Part shown: positions 34,507-43,740 of the stretch, piece after piece | Numbering within the stretch: the first letter of the stretch is position 1 | How the letters are laid out: each line of letters starts with the position of its first letter | Source: Paenibacillus sp. FSL W8-0186 | Lineage (GTDB): Bacteria; Bacillota; Bacilli; Paenibacillales; Paenibacillaceae | Direction: 5' to 3' | Length of the DNA stretch: 64,000 nucleotides | NCBI RefSeq assembly: GCF_037969765.1 | Contig: NZ_CP150207.1 | Span: 806,001-870,000, forward strand | Program-made: the position numbers and the translations under genes | The notes under the pieces: model-generated | Database searches by the model: none | Told to the model about the DNA's origin: nothing | Seen by the model: only the letters and a program-made list of their open reading frames with translations

Positions 34507-34638
34507 ACGATCCCCCTATACTTTCAATATTATTGAATAGTGCTATCAATTTCATTCACTTTTATTGAGAGTATCACAGAACTATACTAACAACAAGAAT
34601 AAAACATATGGTTTCTTTTTGAAGGGAGAGACACTACG

Positions 34639-35646
34639 ATGAATTATGAGATTTTTGATTTGGGTGACGTAACGCTGCAATCCGGGGTGACGTTGCCGGG
34701 CGCTTTTCTTGCTTATAAGACCTATGGAAGATTGAATGAACAGAAAGATAATGTCATCGTCTATCCAACTGCTTTTGGCGATACGCATGTTCAAAATGAA
34801 TGGCTGATTGGAAACGGCATGGCACTGGATCCGCAAAAATATTTCATTATTGTTCCTAATCTGCTGGGCAACGGTTTATCTTCGTCTCCTACGAATACGC
34901 CGCCCCCGTTCGACAAGGCTAATTTTCCGCAGGTAACGATCTATGACAACGTTCAATTCCAGTATCGGCTGGTGACCGAAAAATTTGGCATTCGCAAGAT
35001 CGCGCTTGTTGTTGGATGGTCCATGGGAGGCATTCAATCATTCCAATGGGGGGCAAGTTATCCCGACATGGTGGAACGCATTGCACCTTTCGCTGGAGTT
35101 GCCAAGACCTGGCCCCACACGTATGTGGTCCTGGACGGAATGAAAGCTGCGCTCATGGCTGCAGTCCGCTTCGATTCGAGTAAGATAAACCAGTTGACTT
35201 CTGCAGATATGCGCGCCGTTGGCAATGTCTATGCGGGATGGGGCGTATCTCAGGCGTTTTACAGGGAGGAACTTTATCGTGAGCTGGGATTTGACTCATT
35301 GGCAGATTTTATGGCTGGCGTCTGGGAAAATAGCTTTATGCAGATGGATCCGCACAATGTACTAGCCATGTTATGGACAGGGCAAAATGCGGATATCAGT
35401 GCAAACCCCGCCTATAACGGAGATTTCGATAAGGCGCTCAGAAGCATTAAAGCGCTGGCCTGTGTCATGCCAGGAAGCACGGATCTTTTCTGCACGGCGG
35501 ACGATAACGAATACGAGGTTAAGCGTATGCCTAGTGCTTTTTTTCAACCGATCGAGTCGATATGGGGCCATTTTGCGGGCCGCGGAATCAACAGTGCCGA
35601 TAATCAATTTATTGATGACAACCTAAAGCGCTTGTTGGCGATGTGA
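34639..35646 (+). CDS. Alpha/beta hydrolase, homoserine O-acetyltransferase (MetX)-like
   Basis: A 335-residue alpha/beta hydrolase of the MetX-like family. The nucleophile elbow is GWSMGG (about residue 128), with an Asp in FCTADDNEYEV and the His in IWGHFAGRG completing the triad. The HTYVVLDGMK segment is typical of the MetX group, but the elbow has Trp where true MetX usually has Gly, and no met genes are nearby, so another acyl transfer or hydrolysis is possible. AGGGAGAG site before ATG. Divergent LysR regulator. Confidence 0.85.
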   Translation: MNYEIFDLGDVTLQSGVTLPGAFLAYKTYGRLNEQKDNVIVYPTAFGDTHVQNEWLIGNGMALDPQKYFIIVPNLLGNGLSSSPTNTPPPFDKANFPQVTIYDNVQFQYRLVTEKFGIRKIALVVGWSMGGIQSFQWGASYPDMVERIAPFAGVAKTWPHTYVVLDGMKAALMAAVRFDSSKINQLTSADMRAVGNVYAGWGVSQAFYREELYRELGFDSLADFMAGVWENSFMQMDPHNVLAMLWTGQNADISANPAYNGDFDKALRSIKALACVMPGSTDLFCTADDNEYEVKRMPSAFFQPIESIWGHFAGRGINSADNQFIDDNLKRLLAM

Positions 35647-35962
35647 TGAGGTTGGTAGATATAAAAGCGTTGTCTGTGAAGAGGATTAGATTTCTAATGC
35701 AATAGAACAAGCTTTTATTGATGGGAGATCTAGTGTCGTTGGTAGTGTGAGTATCAAACGCTGTTGAAAGAGGAATTCAGATTAGCTGGTGAAATATAAG
35801 CGACCACCTCGGTTATAGCCTAGGTGGTCTTTTTTTACCTTGAATAAGGTGATATGTCTGAGTTAATATAGAAACGTACGTTCTTGTTTGTGCTATCAAT
35901 CCCGCGGTATTTCAACGACAGCAGGATACAGTCAGTCAGCCAGAGAAGGGATGTGATGACAA
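35647..35962. other. Intergenic region after the MetX-like gene
   Basis: Apart from the terminator at 35798-35838 I see only the probable promoter region of the YdjM-like gene; no further gene. Confidence 0.4.
35798..35838 (+). terminator. Rho-independent terminator
   Basis: GACCACCT/AGGTGGTC with a 12-base loop and seven T. Confidence 0.85.
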
Positions 35963-36718
35963 TTGAATAAACAGGGACACTCTGCATTAGCCTTACTTGC
36001 GGGATCGGCTACTTCTGTAGCTGCCCTAACGGCTTCCCCAATGAGTACCACTTTGGAGGTTATTGGCTTCGCAGGAGTGATATGCGCAGCTTCGATCATG
36101 GGGGGCCTTGCCCCGGATTTGGATCATAAAACGAGTACGGCGAGCCAGAAGATCCAGCTGTCATCGGGGAAGAGAAAGCTCATGCGGGCATTGTCGGGGA
36201 TATTCCTATTCATAGGATTCGTGTTGATTCTACTAGGTTACTCCATACAAGCCGGGGCGATTTGGATTGGCGCCGGTATTATGGCTGGCTGCTTGGCAAG
36301 GCTTCGGACGATCATACTTATCGCTAGCGGTACTTTGATGCTGATGGGGTATTTCGTTTACGACTGGCACTGGGTGGCCCTTTTTACGGGAATTGCTCTG
36401 CTCATCATGCCGTTCGTAAAACACCGTTGGATCATTCATTCGCCTGAGTTTGCAATCGTTCTAAGTTTGGGACTCTTCATCTTTGGCAGTCAGTACTCAG
36501 GATGGGTGATGGCAAGTTGTCTAGGGTTTATTGCGGGCTGGTGGTCTCATTTATTTGGAGATATTTTTGGGAGTGACGGGATACGTTCCTTATTTGTTCC
36601 GAAGTTTAAAATAGCTCTGCGTTTATTCGATAACGGAGGAGCTGCCGAACGGATGATTTCTAAACTGTGTCATTTACTCAGCATCGTGGTCTGGGGAATT
36701 TACGGGTTTGTCCTCTGA
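35963..36718 (+). CDS. YdjM-like inner-membrane metal-dependent hydrolase family protein
   Basis: A 251-residue membrane protein of the YdjM/LexA-regulated metal-dependent hydrolase family. It has the early GHSALALLAG His motif and the GGLAPDLDHKTS metal-type motif (about residues 45-56), followed by several membrane helices and a late HLFGD motif. TTG start (MNKQGHS), with GAAGGGATG upstream. The role is not established; family members are membrane-bound and poorly characterised. Confidence 0.78.
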   Translation: MNKQGHSALALLAGSATSVAALTASPMSTTLEVIGFAGVICAASIMGGLAPDLDHKTSTASQKIQLSSGKRKLMRALSGIFLFIGFVLILLGYSIQAGAIWIGAGIMAGCLARLRTIILIASGTLMLMGYFVYDWHWVALFTGIALLIMPFVKHRWIIHSPEFAIVLSLGLFIFGSQYSGWVMASCLGFIAGWWSHLFGDIFGSDGIRSLFVPKFKIALRLFDNGGAAERMISKLCHLLSIVVWGIYGFVL

Positions 36719-36739
36719 AGCTTGCTTTCCTCTATATAA

Positions 36740-36820
36740 AAAAGGCGAGAATGTAACGCTTGCGGATATATATTCACATATAAATCCGGGCGTAACTGTT
36801 CTCGCCTTAGTTTTTGACCT
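36740..36820. terminator. Bidirectional terminator
   Basis: AAGGCGAGAA/TTCTCGCCTT with a long, partly paired loop, flanked by A-rich and T-rich tracts. It serves the plus-strand YdjM-like gene and the minus-strand His-rich gene. Confidence 0.7.
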
Positions 36821-36833
36821 CTTTTTTAAATGA

Positions 36834-37028
36834 TCATCGTGTAGTTTGCTCCGCTCGATCCGTACGGTAGTAGTGATGATGAAAATGATGATGATGATGG
36901 ATGAAGTGAGGCCCATGATGACCATGGCCATGGAAGTGAGGATGATGATGCCCATGCCAATAACCAGCGTGGTATGGCTGAGGGTCTCTTTGTTGAGATT
37001 CTTGAACACTAAAGAATTCCTTATTCAT
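36834..37028 (-). CDS. Small His-rich protein
   Basis: A 64-residue protein. After a short polar start (MNKEFFSVQE) residues 19-52 are dominated by His with Gly, Phe, Pro and Tyr (HGHHHPHFHGHGHH, then runs of five and three His), and an Arg/Thr tail follows. Such sequences bind nickel, zinc or copper and occur in spore-coat and metal-storage proteins. AAAGGAG precedes the ATG. No known family assigned. The opposite-strand and other-frame readings are shadows of the low-complexity DNA. Confidence 0.72.
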   Translation of the reverse strand: MNKEFFSVQESQQRDPQPYHAGYWHGHHHPHFHGHGHHGPHFIHHHHHFHHHYYRTDRAEQTTR

Positions 37029-37344
37029 TGTTCTTTCTCCTTTCGGTGAGTAATTAGTTCATCTTATGGACGGCAATGGATTCATGATACTTGACCTAAA
37101 GAAATTGGGCTATTTATGCCGACTTTGGGGTTTCTCAGATTTGCGTATTCGTAAAAATAATCCCTACGATCTATTGAGAAATATTTACATATCATATAGA
37201 TTATGTGTATATAACGTTATAATGTTTGGGGGAGATCATTACCGGTATAACAAAGCTGTCACACAAATGAAGGGAGGTGATGTTTCCGTTTTGCGTGGAG
37301 AGACAGAAACCTTGCTGATCATTTCATGGGGAGGGGTTTAGTAG
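37029..37344 (+). other. Chitinase upstream region with a vestigial holin-like toxin
   Basis: A TATAAT at about 37218-37223 gives a candidate promoter. At 37271-37277 AGGGAGG is followed by a tiny frame from TTG 37291 to the stop 37339-37341 reading MRGETETLLIISWGGV. This matches the first half of the holin-like toxin at 33201 (MMISFGGL region) and then stops, as a truncated relic would. The chitinase ribosome site GGGGAGGGG is just before 37345. Confidence 0.45.
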
Positions 37345-38811
37345 ATGAAGAAGGGTTTATTTGGCATGCTGGGCAAGCCGGGAAAAGTGCTGCCGTTGTT
37401 GCTGGTCTTTACGTTGCTGATCAGTTTGCTGCCGCTGGCGGCTTCGGCGGCCGACCGTGGTGCTTGGGCGCCTAATGTGTCCTATGCAATCAACGATACC
37501 GTGACGTATGGTGGAAGTACCTATCGGAATATTCAGTCCCATACCTCTTTAGTAGGGTGGGAACCGCCTAACGTGCCTGCTTTATGGCAGTTGGTTCAAG
37601 GCGGCGGAGGTGGAGGCGATACCGCGGCACCAACAGCTCCCGCGAATCTGAAGGTGAGCGGTGTCACGTCATCCAGCGTAACCTTAACCTGGTCGGCATC
37701 TTCGGACAACGTAGGGGTAACCGGATATGATGTATATCAAGGATCATCTGTGGTTCTTTCTGTAACAGGAACTACAGCTACGGTTACAGGACTTGCAGCC
37801 AGTACAGCTTATTCCTTTAAGGTGGTAGCCAAGGATGCAGCCGGAAATCGCTCCCCGGCAAGTGCGACCGTAAATGCAACGACGGCTGCAGGAAATGGAG
37901 GAGGAGGAGGCCAGCTTCCAAAGCATACTCTGACAGGGTATTGGCATAATTTTATTAATAACTCTAGCAATTTAAGAGTAAGAGATGTGCCAAGCCAATA
38001 CGATATCATTGTATTATCGTTTGCTGATATGGATCCTTCTAAGCCGGGCGGAGTTACTTTTAGTGTGAATCCCTCGTTGTCGTCGGCTCTGGGCGGATAT
38101 TCGAATGCGGATCTGATTGCAGATATCCAGGCAAAACGCGCGCAAGGGAAGAAGGTCATCATATCCATTGGCGGTGAGCAGGGCAATATTAATTTGAATA
38201 ACGCTTCGCCTAACGTTACGAATTTTGTGGAAAGCATGTATGGCATCATCACTCAATTCGGCCTGGATGGCGTGGATATCGATTTGGAGCATGGCATGAA
38301 TGTTGCGAATTTAACCAGCGCCATTCGTCAGCTGCAGCAAAGAGTGGGCAGCAACTTTATTTTGACGATGGCTCCGCAGACGATTGACATGCAGAATCAG
38401 AATACATCTTATATGCAGCTATATAATAATCTGAAAGATATTACATCCGTCATTAATGTCCAGTATTATAATTCAGGCTGCATGCTGGGGCGCGACGGTA
38501 AATGTTACTCGCAAGGCACAGTAGACTTCTTAACGGCTCTTTCCGATTTAACCTTGCAATGGGTAGCGCCCTCCCAATTAGGCATCGGCGTTCCGGCTAC
38601 GCCGTCAGCGGCAGGCGGGGGATATGTCTCCCCGACGGTCGTGAACAATGCGCTGAACTGCCTGGCGACCGGCAATGGCTGCGGAAGCTATAAACCGGTT
38701 GCCAAATACCCGGATATCCGGGGAGCGATGACATGGTCGATCAATTGGGATGCGACGACGAATTATAGTTTAGCAAACACGGTCAAACCTTTTCTGAATA
38801 CACTTCCTTAA
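37345..38811 (+). CDS. Secreted chitinase, GH18 with CBM5/12 and fibronectin III
   Basis: A 488-residue multidomain exoenzyme. Signal peptide residues 1-30 (cleavage near AASA). A chitin-binding CBM5/12 module follows (about 31-85: WAPNVSYAINDTVTYGG...WEPP...WQLV), then a Gly-rich hinge, a fibronectin III domain (about 95-180), a second Gly hinge and the GH18 barrel (about 190-488). The catalytic DxxDxDxE is Asp308, Asp311, Asp313, Glu315. It cleaves beta-1,4 GlcNAc linkages in chitin by substrate-assisted retention, outside the cell. Product probably feeds the sugar importers of such bacteria. A terminator follows. Confidence 0.93.
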   Translation: MKKGLFGMLGKPGKVLPLLLVFTLLISLLPLAASAADRGAWAPNVSYAINDTVTYGGSTYRNIQSHTSLVGWEPPNVPALWQLVQGGGGGGDTAAPTAPANLKVSGVTSSSVTLTWSASSDNVGVTGYDVYQGSSVVLSVTGTTATVTGLAASTAYSFKVVAKDAAGNRSPASATVNATTAAGNGGGGGQLPKHTLTGYWHNFINNSSNLRVRDVPSQYDIIVLSFADMDPSKPGGVTFSVNPSLSSALGGYSNADLIADIQAKRAQGKKVIISIGGEQGNINLNNASPNVTNFVESMYGIITQFGLDGVDIDLEHGMNVANLTSAIRQLQQRVGSNFILTMAPQTIDMQNQNTSYMQLYNNLKDITSVINVQYYNSGCMLGRDGKCYSQGTVDFLTALSDLTLQWVAPSQLGIGVPATPSAAGGGYVSPTVVNNALNCLATGNGCGSYKPVAKYPDIRGAMTWSINWDATTNYSLANTVKPFLNTLP

Positions 38812-38825
38812 TTGAAGATAGAAGC

Positions 38826-38857
38826 TTGCCCCGGTCAATCGGCCGGGGTTTTGTTCA
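38826..38857 (+). terminator. Rho-independent terminator of the chitinase gene
   Basis: CCCCGG/CCGGGG with an eight-base loop then TTTTGTTC. Confidence 0.8.
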
Positions 38858-38889
38858 TTTCAAGAAAGAGCACGAGTAAACATCGCTAA

Positions 38890-38971
38890 TTTACACATGA
38901 TTTATTCTCTAATTATTATGGTGCATGCCAATTGGAAAATGTGATAGATTAGTCATCGTAACCGCTTTCAT
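38890..38971 (+). promoter_or_regulatory. Cellulase promoter and cre-like operator
   Basis: Promoter pair TTTACA (38890-38895), 18-base spacer, TATTAT (38914-38919). About 40 bases downstream, 38957-38971 reads ATGAAAGCGGTTACG on the minus strand, matching the CcpA cre consensus WTGNAANCGNWNNCW at all but the last base. Its position after the start site suggests road-block catabolite repression. Confidence 0.55.
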
Positions 38972-39014
38972 GCCAAGATATGTAATTTTTAAAAAAGAGT
39001 AAAGGAGAATTCAG

Positions 39015-40712
39015 ATGAAAAAACGTAGAAGCAGTAAAGTTATTCTTTCGTTGGCCATCGTTGTTGCATTATTGGCAGCCGTCGTTCCTAATGCCGCTTT
39101 AGCAGCGGCTCCACCAAGTGCCATGCAGTCCTATGTTGAAGCGATGCAGCCTGGCTGGAACCTTGGCAATTCTCTGGATGCTGTCGGTGCGGATGAGACG
39201 GCATGGGGCAATCCGCGGATCACGAAAGAGCTCATTCAGAACATCGCTGCGCAAGGCTATAAGAGCATACGGATTCCTGTTACCTGGGATTCCCATATCG
39301 GCGCGGCCCCAAATTATCAAATTGAAGCCGCGTACCTCAATCGAGTGCAGGAGGTCGTACAGTGGGCTTTGGACGCGAACCTCTATGTGATGATTAATGT
39401 CCATCATGATTCCTGGCTATGGATCAGCAAAATGGAGTCGCAGCACGATCAAGTACTGGCCCGTTATAATGCGATTTGGACGCAAATTGCCAACAAGTTC
39501 AAGAACAGCCCGAGCAAGCTGATGTTCGAGAGCGTGAATGAGCCTCGCTTTACGGATGGCGGAACTACGGATGAAGCCAAGCAGCAAAAAATGCTGGACG
39601 AGCTGAACGTATCCTTTTTCAACATCGTCAGAAATTCCGGCGGCCAGAACGCGACTCGCCCGCTAGTTCTCTCTACGTTGGAGGCCTCTCCCACCCAAGA
39701 GAGAATGACGGCGCTTTATAATACGATGACCAAACTGAACGACAAGAATCTGATCGCAACCGTTCATTTTTATGGATTCTGGCCGTTTAGCGTAAATATC
39801 GCAGGATATACGAAATTTGATGCGGAGACGCAAAATGATATTATAACGACCTTCGATAACGTGTATAACACATTTGTAGCAAAGGGAATCCCGGTGGTAG
39901 TCGGCGAATATGGCCTGCTTGGATTCGATAAGAATACCGGCGTCATTGAACAGGGTGAGAAATTGAAATTTTTCGAGTTTTTTGCCCAGTATGTGAAGCA
40001 AAAAAGCATTTCCACTATGCTGTGGGATAACGGACAGCACTTCAACCGCACGAGCTTCAAGTGGTCTGACCCGGATCTATTCAATATGATCAAGGCCAGT
40101 TGGACCGGACGTTCATCCACGGCTTCCAGCGACCTGATCCATGTCAAGCAGGGCACGGCGGTAAAAGATACTTCGGTTCAGCTCAATCTTAACGGGAATA
40201 CGCTAACTTCCCTTTCCGTAAATGGAACGACACTGAAATCAGGCACTGATTACACTTTAAACGGCAGCACATTAACTTTTAAAGCGAGCCAGTTGACCAA
40301 GCTGACCTCCTCGGGCAAATTGGGGGTCAACGCGACGATCGTGGCTAAATTCAATAGAGGCGCCGACTGGAAGTTCAACGTAGTCCTGTACAATACGCCT
40401 AAGCTTAGCAGTACGACGGGGACTACTTCTTCCTTTGCGATTCCAACGGCTTTCAACGGGGATCAGCTTGCTACGATGGAAGCGGTCTATGTAAACGGCG
40501 GCAATGCCGGTCCGCATAACTGGACTTCCTTTAAGGAATTCGAAACGACGTTCAGCCCCGCCTATAGCGAGGGGAAAATCAAACTGCAGCAGGCGTTCTT
40601 TAATGAAGTGAACGATGCCACAGTCACGCTCAAGTTCCACTTTTGGAGCGGGGAGATCGTCAACTACACGATTAAAAAGAGCGGTTTGACGGTGACGGGT
40701 ACGGCTTCATAA
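39015..40712 (+). CDS. Secreted GH5 endoglucanase with CBM_X and CBM46-like modules
   Basis: 565 residues. Signal peptide 1-31 (cleavage near ALAAA). The GH5 (subfamily 4-like) barrel spans about 35-375, with the acid/base Glu176 in the NEP motif and nucleophile Glu298 in VVGEYG. A CBM_X2-like immunoglobulin-type module follows (about 380-460: LNGNTLTSLSVNG...LKSGTDYTLNG) and then a C-terminal CBM46-like module (about 465-560). This order is that of Bacillus Cel5B-type enzymes that act on beta-glucans and xyloglucan. AAAGGAG before the ATG; cre-like site upstream. Confidence 0.9.
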   Translation: MKKRRSSKVILSLAIVVALLAAVVPNAALAAAPPSAMQSYVEAMQPGWNLGNSLDAVGADETAWGNPRITKELIQNIAAQGYKSIRIPVTWDSHIGAAPNYQIEAAYLNRVQEVVQWALDANLYVMINVHHDSWLWISKMESQHDQVLARYNAIWTQIANKFKNSPSKLMFESVNEPRFTDGGTTDEAKQQKMLDELNVSFFNIVRNSGGQNATRPLVLSTLEASPTQERMTALYNTMTKLNDKNLIATVHFYGFWPFSVNIAGYTKFDAETQNDIITTFDNVYNTFVAKGIPVVVGEYGLLGFDKNTGVIEQGEKLKFFEFFAQYVKQKSISTMLWDNGQHFNRTSFKWSDPDLFNMIKASWTGRSSTASSDLIHVKQGTAVKDTSVQLNLNGNTLTSLSVNGTTLKSGTDYTLNGSTLTFKASQLTKLTSSGKLGVNATIVAKFNRGADWKFNVVLYNTPKLSSTTGTTSSFAIPTAFNGDQLATMEAVYVNGGNAGPHNWTSFKEFETTFSPAYSEGKIKLQQAFFNEVNDATVTLKFHFWSGEIVNYTIKKSGLTVTGTAS

Positions 40713-40795
40713 GCGAGTTTGGCAAAAAAGGACCGATATACTGCCTAATTTGGTATGGCCTTAGTTGAAAGTAATTGCTTCGAATAAACAGAAAT

Positions 40796-40827
40796 AAAGC
40801 CCCGGCCAGCTGGCCGGGGCTTTATGC
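40796..40827 (+). terminator. Rho-independent terminator of the cellulase gene
   Basis: AAAGCCCCGGCCAG/CTGGCCGGGGCTTT, a near-perfect hairpin; it could act in both directions. Confidence 0.85.
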
Positions 40828-40858
40828 GTTTAGGAAGTATAAACGAATCATCAGCAAT

Positions 40859-41320
40859 TTATTTAGCTCGTCTCAGTTCAGCAATATCGGCTTCATGTGA
40901 AACGGAGCGGATGGACAATCTTTCGAGCAATTTCTCATGCTCCTGCTGGGTTTGGAGAACGGTTTGCTGATTAGTTTTAAGTACAGATATATCCTCACGG
41001 ACTTGATTCATGTGGTCCGTTAGTTCTTCTACCTTTGTATTTGTGGCAGCAACGATATGAATTAATTGTTGAATGTGCCCGCCATGACTGTTTAGCTGCT
41101 CATTGTGGCTTTGTAACTGTCCTCGGATTTCTTTGAATTCTTGGTCGTGCTCATTAAGCTTTCCTCGAATTTCCTTGAGCTGTTTATTGATCTCTTTGAA
41201 TTGCTGGTGGTGGTTACTTAGTTGCTTGTTTTGGCTATTTAGCTGCTCGCCTTGGCTGGCTTGTACTGCTTTGATTTCCTTAAGTTCAACTAAGATGAGA
41301 TCTAGCTTCTGGTCAATCAT
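40859..41320 (-). CDS. Coiled-coil protein, unknown function
   Basis: About 153 residues, almost entirely helical heptad repeats. The middle contains repeats of the type LNxHxxxFKEIxxQLxxIRGxL (about residues 30-80) rich in Gln, Asn and His, ending in a Leu-rich coil (LLERLSIRSVSHEADIAELRR). No signal peptide or membrane helix. The ATG at 41320 (MIDQKLD) is better placed after AGGTG than the frame opening at 41335. Similar proteins are common single copies in Paenibacillus and their role is unknown to me. Confidence 0.75.
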   Translation of the reverse strand: MIDQKLDLILVELKEIKAVQASQGEQLNSQNKQLSNHHQQFKEINKQLKEIRGKLNEHDQEFKEIRGQLQSHNEQLNSHGGHIQQLIHIVAATNTKVEELTDHMNQVREDISVLKTNQQTVLQTQQEHEKLLERLSIRSVSHEADIAELRRAK

Positions 41321-41514
41321 GAGCTCGCACCTCACTAATTTTTTATCCCCATCTTTTCAGAAAAAATAGAGAACATTTGTTTCTAGAACATTATACTATA
41401 TTTTTGGTGGGCAGGATATTTCAAAATATTTGAAAAATGAAATCAAATAAAATGAACGATTTGGGTTTCATAACAGTCATAGTTATCGAAAGCGAAGCAA
41501 GGAGGTGTGTGAAG

Positions 41515-42057
41515 GTGAATGACCGCGAGCTGTTTGAGGCTTTCAAGGAACAAGTGTATCGTCTCTGCTACTACATGCTGCAAAATCGCGGAGATGCTGA
41601 GGATGTTTGCCAGGAGGTTTTCGTGAAAGCGATCCTTGCCGACAGGTCGCAAATTCGCGAGCTCAGGCCATGGCTCCTCAGAATAGCCGCAAACGAGTGC
41701 AACAGCCTGCTAAGAAGACGCAGGAAAGGCTGGACCAAAGAAACGCTAGCATATATTCTCTCCCGTCCGCAAATCTCCAATCCCGTCGAAGAGAGCTATG
41801 ATCACCGGGAAACAAGGACAGCCTTTCATGGGCTGATCAGCAGTCTGCCGGATAAAATCCGAATCGTCGTCATTCTGCGTTTTGCCAATGAGCTGACGGT
41901 CCCGGAAATCTCCAAGGTGATCGAGATCCCGGAAGGAACCGTCAAATCCAGACTCAATCGAGGATTGGGATTGCTGCGAAACAAGCTGGGGCCGATTGAA
42001 AAGCAAAAGAAAAAAGGAGAGGATTTGGAATGGAGCAATTCCGTGAACGCCAAATAA
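41515..42057 (+). CDS. ECF-type RNA polymerase sigma factor
   Basis: About 180 residues with sigma region 2 (LCYYMLQNRGDAEDVCQEVF, promoter -10 and core binding) and region 4 (VILRFANELTVPEISKVIEI then GTVKSRLNRGLGLLR, -35 recognition). The frame is open from 41437, but GGAGGTG precedes the GTG at 41515 by seven bases and the longer version lacks a ribosome site. It overlaps the DUF4179 gene by 28 bases, a usual sigma/anti-sigma arrangement. Confidence 0.9.
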   Translation: MNDRELFEAFKEQVYRLCYYMLQNRGDAEDVCQEVFVKAILADRSQIRELRPWLLRIAANECNSLLRRRRKGWTKETLAYILSRPQISNPVEESYDHRETRTAFHGLISSLPDKIRIVVILRFANELTVPEISKVIEIPEGTVKSRLNRGLGLLRNKLGPIEKQKKKGEDLEWSNSVNAK

Positions 42058-43682
42058 AGCAGTATTTGCAGGAAGAACCGCGGCCGAATTACGATGCGAT
42101 GTGGACGGTGATCGAGCAGGAAGCTAGCAAGCGTAAACTGGAGCAAACGCCGAATAGCTTGGGGAGATCAAGGAAGCGATGGATTTCTGCAGCCGTCATG
42201 GCTAGTTGTTTTCTGATCATCGGGGTGCCCGTGTTTGCAAGCGTGGCGCTCAATTGGGACGGTTTAAGCGGCGGGAAAAGCATAACGGCAGCTTTAAACC
42301 AGGGGTATGGCCAGCAATATGACAAGCAGGCGCTTAGCGAAGGGGTAACCATGGGACTTCATGGCGTCGTGGCGGACGATAAAAAAATGAAGCTTCTTGT
42401 TTCGATGGATCCAGATCCAACTGGTACGGTATTCGATGCTATTGAATTTGAACATATTAAAATTACTGACGCTTCCGGGAAAAGTGTGCTGCTGCAGGGC
42501 TATCTCCAATATGATGAACAAAGCGGCAAGCTGCTTGGCATTTATGAAGCGCCGAATGAGCTAAAAGGACGAAAACAATATGTGTTATCTGCTGAGAACC
42601 TCGTCTTTTATCAATATGCAGAGGTTCCTCTAAAATCCATCCCTCAGACGGGACAGACAATTCTTACGGACACCAGCCGCTATCCAAGTCTCGACATCGA
42701 ATCAGTGCAGCGATCGAAGGGACAATTCATTGTCCGCTATAATGTTAAGACTACTGAAGCGAACGCGGAGCACTGGGATCCACATCTGATTCTAAAAACA
42801 AACAAGGGAGGAACTGACCAGGGCGTACGGACGATTCTTCCGCATGAAGGTTCTGGATTACTGATCCAGCAGGAGTTTGAGCTTTCTGAGCAGGAATGGA
42901 CAGAAGCGGAGTTCGATTTCAGCTATCTGCGCGAGGTAAGCCGAGTCAAGGGCAGCTGGCAAATTGATTTTGAAGCGGATGGCAAGAAGGCGGCGGAGGT
43001 CCTTTTGTCCCGCAAGCTCCTCAATAACGCTGAGTTTGAGCACATAACGGGAAAAGCCTTGCAGAAGCTGATAATTACACCGCTGGAAATCAGAATCGCC
43101 TACCTGGAAGACCAGTCGATGGAACGCATGAAGGAGGGCTCTGTTTGGTATGACACGGTTCGGCTTGAGGTAGACGGCAAAGAGATTGAGGGCGTCTTTT
43201 ACCTTCTAGGAGATGGGCCGAACAATTATCAGCATGTTTACCAATTCAGTTCCCCGGAGTGGTATAAAGATTGGTCAGATGCTTCGCTTAAATTGATTCT
43301 TAAGGATCCGGTCGTTACAAAACGTGATAAATCCAAAAATTGGGTTGAACTTCATCAGCCTAACAAAGAAAAGCAGTATGTGGAGATGAAGGTCGAGGAC
43401 TTCTATGTAAAATTCACATACTATATGGATGGCAAAGACCTTGTTGTGGAATCGGAATCGGATGATCCGCATTTTAAAGGGATCAGCCAGACGATGCTGC
43501 GTGTAGCTGGGGAAGACGTCTACCCTAAAATGGCTCCTTCCGGACCGAACAGTTCGGGCACAAAAGTTGAACGCTACGAAAATCTGAATATATCGGAAAC
43601 TTTGGAGCTAAATCCGGGATTTTATCGATATTTTGATTCGGCCCGTGACATAGAAATACCATTAATCGAAACGAAATCATGA
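42030..43682 (+). CDS. DUF4179 membrane protein, probable anti-sigma factor
   Basis: A 550-residue bitopic protein. The cytoplasmic N-terminus (about 1-50: MEQFRERQIKQYLQEEPRPN) should bind the sigma factor, a single membrane helix spans about residues 52-70, and the DUF4179 region follows (about 70-160), then a long beta-rich extracytoplasmic part. GGAGAGG inside the sigma gene serves as ribosome site. In this family the outer domain is thought to sense envelope signals; no ligand is evident. Confidence 0.82.
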   Translation: MEQFRERQIKQYLQEEPRPNYDAMWTVIEQEASKRKLEQTPNSLGRSRKRWISAAVMASCFLIIGVPVFASVALNWDGLSGGKSITAALNQGYGQQYDKQALSEGVTMGLHGVVADDKKMKLLVSMDPDPTGTVFDAIEFEHIKITDASGKSVLLQGYLQYDEQSGKLLGIYEAPNELKGRKQYVLSAENLVFYQYAEVPLKSIPQTGQTILTDTSRYPSLDIESVQRSKGQFIVRYNVKTTEANAEHWDPHLILKTNKGGTDQGVRTILPHEGSGLLIQQEFELSEQEWTEAEFDFSYLREVSRVKGSWQIDFEADGKKAAEVLLSRKLLNNAEFEHITGKALQKLIITPLEIRIAYLEDQSMERMKEGSVWYDTVRLEVDGKEIEGVFYLLGDGPNNYQHVYQFSSPEWYKDWSDASLKLILKDPVVTKRDKSKNWVELHQPNKEKQYVEMKVEDFYVKFTYYMDGKDLVVESESDDPHFKGISQTMLRVAGEDVYPKMAPSGPNSSGTKVERYENLNISETLELNPGFYRYFDSARDIEIPLIETKS

Positions 43683-43740
43683 ATATTGCAGCAGCTATAG
43701 TCGCAATCTAACAGGGGATGAACATTCGGGAGGGATGAAG

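Noticed and set aside
36674..37009. 111-codon minus-strand membrane-like frame
   Set aside because: Alternative-frame reading of the His-rich gene (CAT/CAC runs read as Ile/Met/Val) with no ribosome site.
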